A stretch of DNA of 7,842 bases from Achromobacter sp. (GTDB taxonomy: Bacteria > Pseudomonadota > Gammaproteobacteria > Burkholderiales > Burkholderiaceae_B), in the NCBI GenBank assembly GCA_003454835.1, contig DMTA01000135.1:1-7842 (forward strand), given 5' to 3'. The notes under the pieces were generated by a model. That model saw only the letters and a list, made by a program, of their open reading frames with translations. It did not search any database and was not told the origin of the DNA. Shown here piece by piece: positions 6,457-7,842 of this stretch. Position 1 is the first letter of the stretch. Every line of letters begins with the position of its first letter. Position numbers and translations under genes: made by a program.

Positions 6457-7035
6457 TCAGTGCGTGATCTTGGTGCCGAGCACAGCCAGGAACTGCGCCA
6501 TCCATGCCGGATGCGCGGGCCAGGCGGGCGCCGACACCAGATTGCCATCCGTATAGGCCTGGTCGACAGCAATCTCGGCGTAGGTGCCGCCTGCCAGTCG
6601 GACTTCGGGCGCGCAGGCGGGATACGCCGAGCAGGTGCGGCCCTTCAACACGCCGGCGGCGGCCAGGATCTGCGCGCCGTGGCACACGGCGGCGATAGGC
6701 TTGTTGGCCTTGTCGAAATGCCGCACGATCTCCAGCACCTTTTCGTTCAGGCGCAGGTATTCGGGCGCGCGTCCGCCGGGGATCACCAGGCCGTCGTAGG
6801 ACGAGGGCTCGACGCGATCGAAGTCGTAGTTCAGCGTGAAATTGTGGCCGCGCTTTTCGGTGTAGGTCTGCGCGCCTTCGAAATCATGGATCGACGTGGC
6901 CACCGTGTCGCCGGCCTTTTTGTCCGGGCAGACCGCATGCACCGTGTGTCCGACGGACAGCAGCGTCTGGAACGGCACCATGGTTTCGTAGTCTTCGGCA
7001 TAGTCACCGACCAGCATCAACAGTCGTTTGCTCAT
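6457..7035 (-). CDS. DJ-1/PfpI-family protein, plant DJ-1D-like
   Basis: A 192-residue single-domain class I glutamine-amidotransferase-like protein. The nucleophile elbow is AVCHGAQIL with C118 and H119, and E14 in the YAEDYE segment corresponds to the glutamate that contacts the cysteine in this family. The sequence, including VPFQ (20-23), HDFEG..TY.EK.GHNFTLN (50-69), [17 protein letters not shown] (78-94) and the C-terminal [15 protein letters not shown], closely resembles from memory each of the tandem domains of plant DJ-1D glyoxalases. A glutathione-independent glyoxalase or related detoxification role is therefore the best guess; protease or deglycase annotations are also common in this family. 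The start at 7035 has GGAG 6 nt upstream; a longer frame reaching 7179 would add 48 residues unlike the family. The gene is convergent with the FAD dehydrogenase gene and downstream of ybaK on the same strand, with its own likely promoter region. Confidence 0.9.
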   Translation of the reverse strand: MSKRLLMLVGDYAEDYETMVPFQTLLSVGHTVHAVCPDKKAGDTVATSIHDFEGAQTYTEKRGHNFTLNYDFDRVEPSSYDGLVIPGGRAPEYLRLNEKVLEIVRHFDKANKPIAAVCHGAQILAAAGVLKGRTCSAYPACAPEVRLAGGTYAEIAVDQAYTDGNLVSAPAWPAHPAWMAQFLAVLGTKITH

Positions 7036-7112
7036 GATTGTCTCCGTGGGATAAGGATGGCGTCCGGTTGCGTGCCCGCGGATCGGGCTCCGGTTCTTGA
7101 TGTTCTTGTCCC

Positions 7113-7118
7113 ATTGTG
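7113..7118 (-). promoter_or_regulatory. Possible -10 element for the DJ-1/PfpI gene
   Basis: On the minus strand this reads CACAAT, one or two changes from TATAAT, 77 bp before the start codon. The matching -35 position reads ACCTCG and is very poor, which would fit a promoter that depends on an activator bound just upstream, where the phased repeats lie. Speculative. Confidence 0.25.
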
Positions 7119-7149
7119 CCCGCGGCGCCGGGGGGCGAGGTGGTAGCGG

Positions 7150-7201
7150 GATACCACGGCGACACCATCTCGATACCATCCCCCTGCCACCGGAATACCC
7201 C
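7150..7201. repeat. 11-bp-phased degenerate direct repeats between ybaK and the DJ-1 gene
   Basis: Units start at exactly 11-bp intervals: GATACCAC (7150), GACACCAT (7161), GATACCAT (7172), then weaker CCTGCCAC (7183) and AATACCCC (7194). The first three share GAYACCAY; the last two keep 5 and 6 of 8 positions. The array fills the gap up to the ybaK stop codon and lies 115-166 bp upstream of the DJ-1 gene start. Direct repeats at one helical turn are typical of OmpR/PhoB-type response-regulator sites, so an activator array for the DJ-1 gene is possible. GTGGTA and TACCAC at 7140-7157 additionally form a 6-bp inverted repeat over the first unit. Confidence 0.45.
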
Positions 7202-7690
7202 TTATTCCAGGGCCACCGTCACCGGCTTCGCGCCCAGCAGGTCCACCAGCACCTTCGGATCGATGCCCACCAGATAGCCGCGCCGTCCGCCGTTGATATA
7301 GACGACCGGATATTCCAGCACGTCGGCTTCCACCCACACCGGCATCTTCTTGCGCGTGCCAAACGGCGACGTGCCGCCCACCTGATAGCCGGAGTGGCGC
7401 TGCGCGACCTCGGGCTTGCAGGGTTCGACCTTTTTCAGGCCGGCCTGGCGCGCGAGATTCTTGGTGGAGACTTCGCGGTCGCCGTGCATGACCACGATCA
7501 GCGGCTTGGCCGATTCATCTTCCATCACCAGTGTCTTGACGACGGCGTGCGGATCCAGGCCAAGCTGGCGCGCGGCTTCGCCAGCGCCGCCGTGATCGAC
7601 GTAGTCATACGTGTGTTCGGAATAGGCCACCTTGTGCTGCTTGAGAAACTGGGTGGCGGGCGTCTCGGAAACGTGGCGGGCTTTGCTCAT
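7202..7690 (-). CDS. ybaK: Cys-tRNA(Pro)/Cys-tRNA(Cys) deacylase, YbaK/EbsC family
   Basis: A 162-residue cytoplasmic editing enzyme of the YbaK/ProX-like superfamily, which hydrolyses Cys-tRNA(Pro) formed when prolyl-tRNA synthetase mischarges cysteine. Family features are clear: the [14 protein letters not shown] segment with the essential lysine at K52, [28 protein letters not shown] (85-111) with the conserved GG(T/I)SP(F/L)G substrate-pocket motif, and [15 protein letters not shown] near the C-terminus. Length matches E. coli YbaK (about 159 residues), so it is full length. No good ribosome site is seen before the ATG at 7690, and no nearby alternative start exists. It begins 32 nt downstream of the xerD stop on the same strand, so it is probably co-transcribed with xerD. 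Confidence 0.95.
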   Translation of the reverse strand: MSKARHVSETPATQFLKQHKVAYSEHTYDYVDHGGAGEAARQLGLDPHAVVKTLVMEDESAKPLIVVMHGDREVSTKNLARQAGLKKVEPCKPEVAQRHSGYQVGGTSPFGTRKKMPVWVEADVLEYPVVYINGGRRGYLVGIDPKVLVDLLGAKPVTVALE

Positions 7691-7722
7691 TTTTGTGCCG
7701 GTGGGTGGGAAGATCGCGGCGG

Positions 7723-7842
7723 TCAGCCGCGTGGATGATGGGCCGCGTGCAGCGCCTTCAAGCGTTCGCGCGCCACATGGGTGTAGATCTGCGTGGTGGA
7801 AATGTCCGCGTGGCCCAGCAGCATCTGCACCACGCGCAGGTC
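7723..7842 (-). CDS. xerD: Tyrosine recombinase XerD, C-terminal end (cut by window edge)
   Basis: Only the last 39 codons and the stop are inside the window. The translation begins [20 protein letters not shown] and ends [19 protein letters not shown], which matches the C-terminus of XerD. It contains the conserved His of the LLGH motif (11th residue here) and the nucleophilic Tyr in TTQIYTHV (20th residue here) that forms the covalent link to DNA. XerD works with XerC at the dif site to resolve chromosome dimers. XerC or another Xer-type integrase is less likely, given the [14 protein letters not shown] ending typical of XerD. The rest of the gene continues beyond the right edge; nothing suggests truncation in the genome. 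Confidence 0.9.
   Translation of the reverse strand, partial: DLRVVQMLLGHADISTTQIYTHVARERLKALHAAHHPRG

Noticed and set aside
7097..7738. Plus-strand open frame over ybaK
   Set aside because: Antisense shadow of ybaK; the sequence has no recognisable family and covers the repeat array and intergenic DNA.

Overview
The window looks like chromosomal DNA from a high-GC betaproteobacterium, most likely Alcaligenaceae (Achromobacter/Bordetella type). This rests on the strong G/C third-position bias, a Bug-family periplasmic binding protein, and the style of the XerD, YbaK and AdhP proteins. No mobile element, CRISPR array, rRNA or tRNA gene was found, and all genes except the one cut by the right edge appear intact.

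Left part (1-1711): a small ribbon-helix-helix protein gene on the minus strand diverges from an AdhP-type zinc alcohol dehydrogenase gene. The 200-bp divergent region between them carries several short inverted repeats. adhP ends in a strong intrinsic terminator.

Centre (1763-6375): a LacI-family repressor gene is followed by a probable three-gene operon. The operon encodes a dihydrodipicolinate-synthase-family lyase or dehydratase, a Bug solute-binding protein, and an FAD-linked D-2-hydroxyacid dehydrogenase of the GlcD/D2HGDH type. Between the repressor and the operon lies a perfect 34-bp palindrome centred on CpG, the expected form of a LacI-family operator. Together these suggest a locally regulated pathway: a hydroxy-carboxylate or sugar acid is captured in the periplasm, oxidised to a 2-oxo acid by the flavoenzyme, and processed by the Schiff-base lysine enzyme. 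That enzyme keeps the lysine but has lost the other DapA catalytic residues, so it is not a lysine-biosynthesis enzyme. The substrate is unknown.

Right part (6457-7842, minus strand): the 3' end of xerD, then ybaK (Cys-tRNA(Pro) deacylase), then a DJ-1/PfpI protein closely resembling one domain of plant DJ-1D glyoxalases. Between ybaK and the DJ-1 gene is an 11-bp-phased array of degenerate repeats, a possible upstream activator-binding array.

The most novel-looking items are the regulated central operon with its atypical aldolase-family enzyme and long palindrome, and the phased repeats upstream of the DJ-1 gene. Everything else is ordinary housekeeping or metabolic content.
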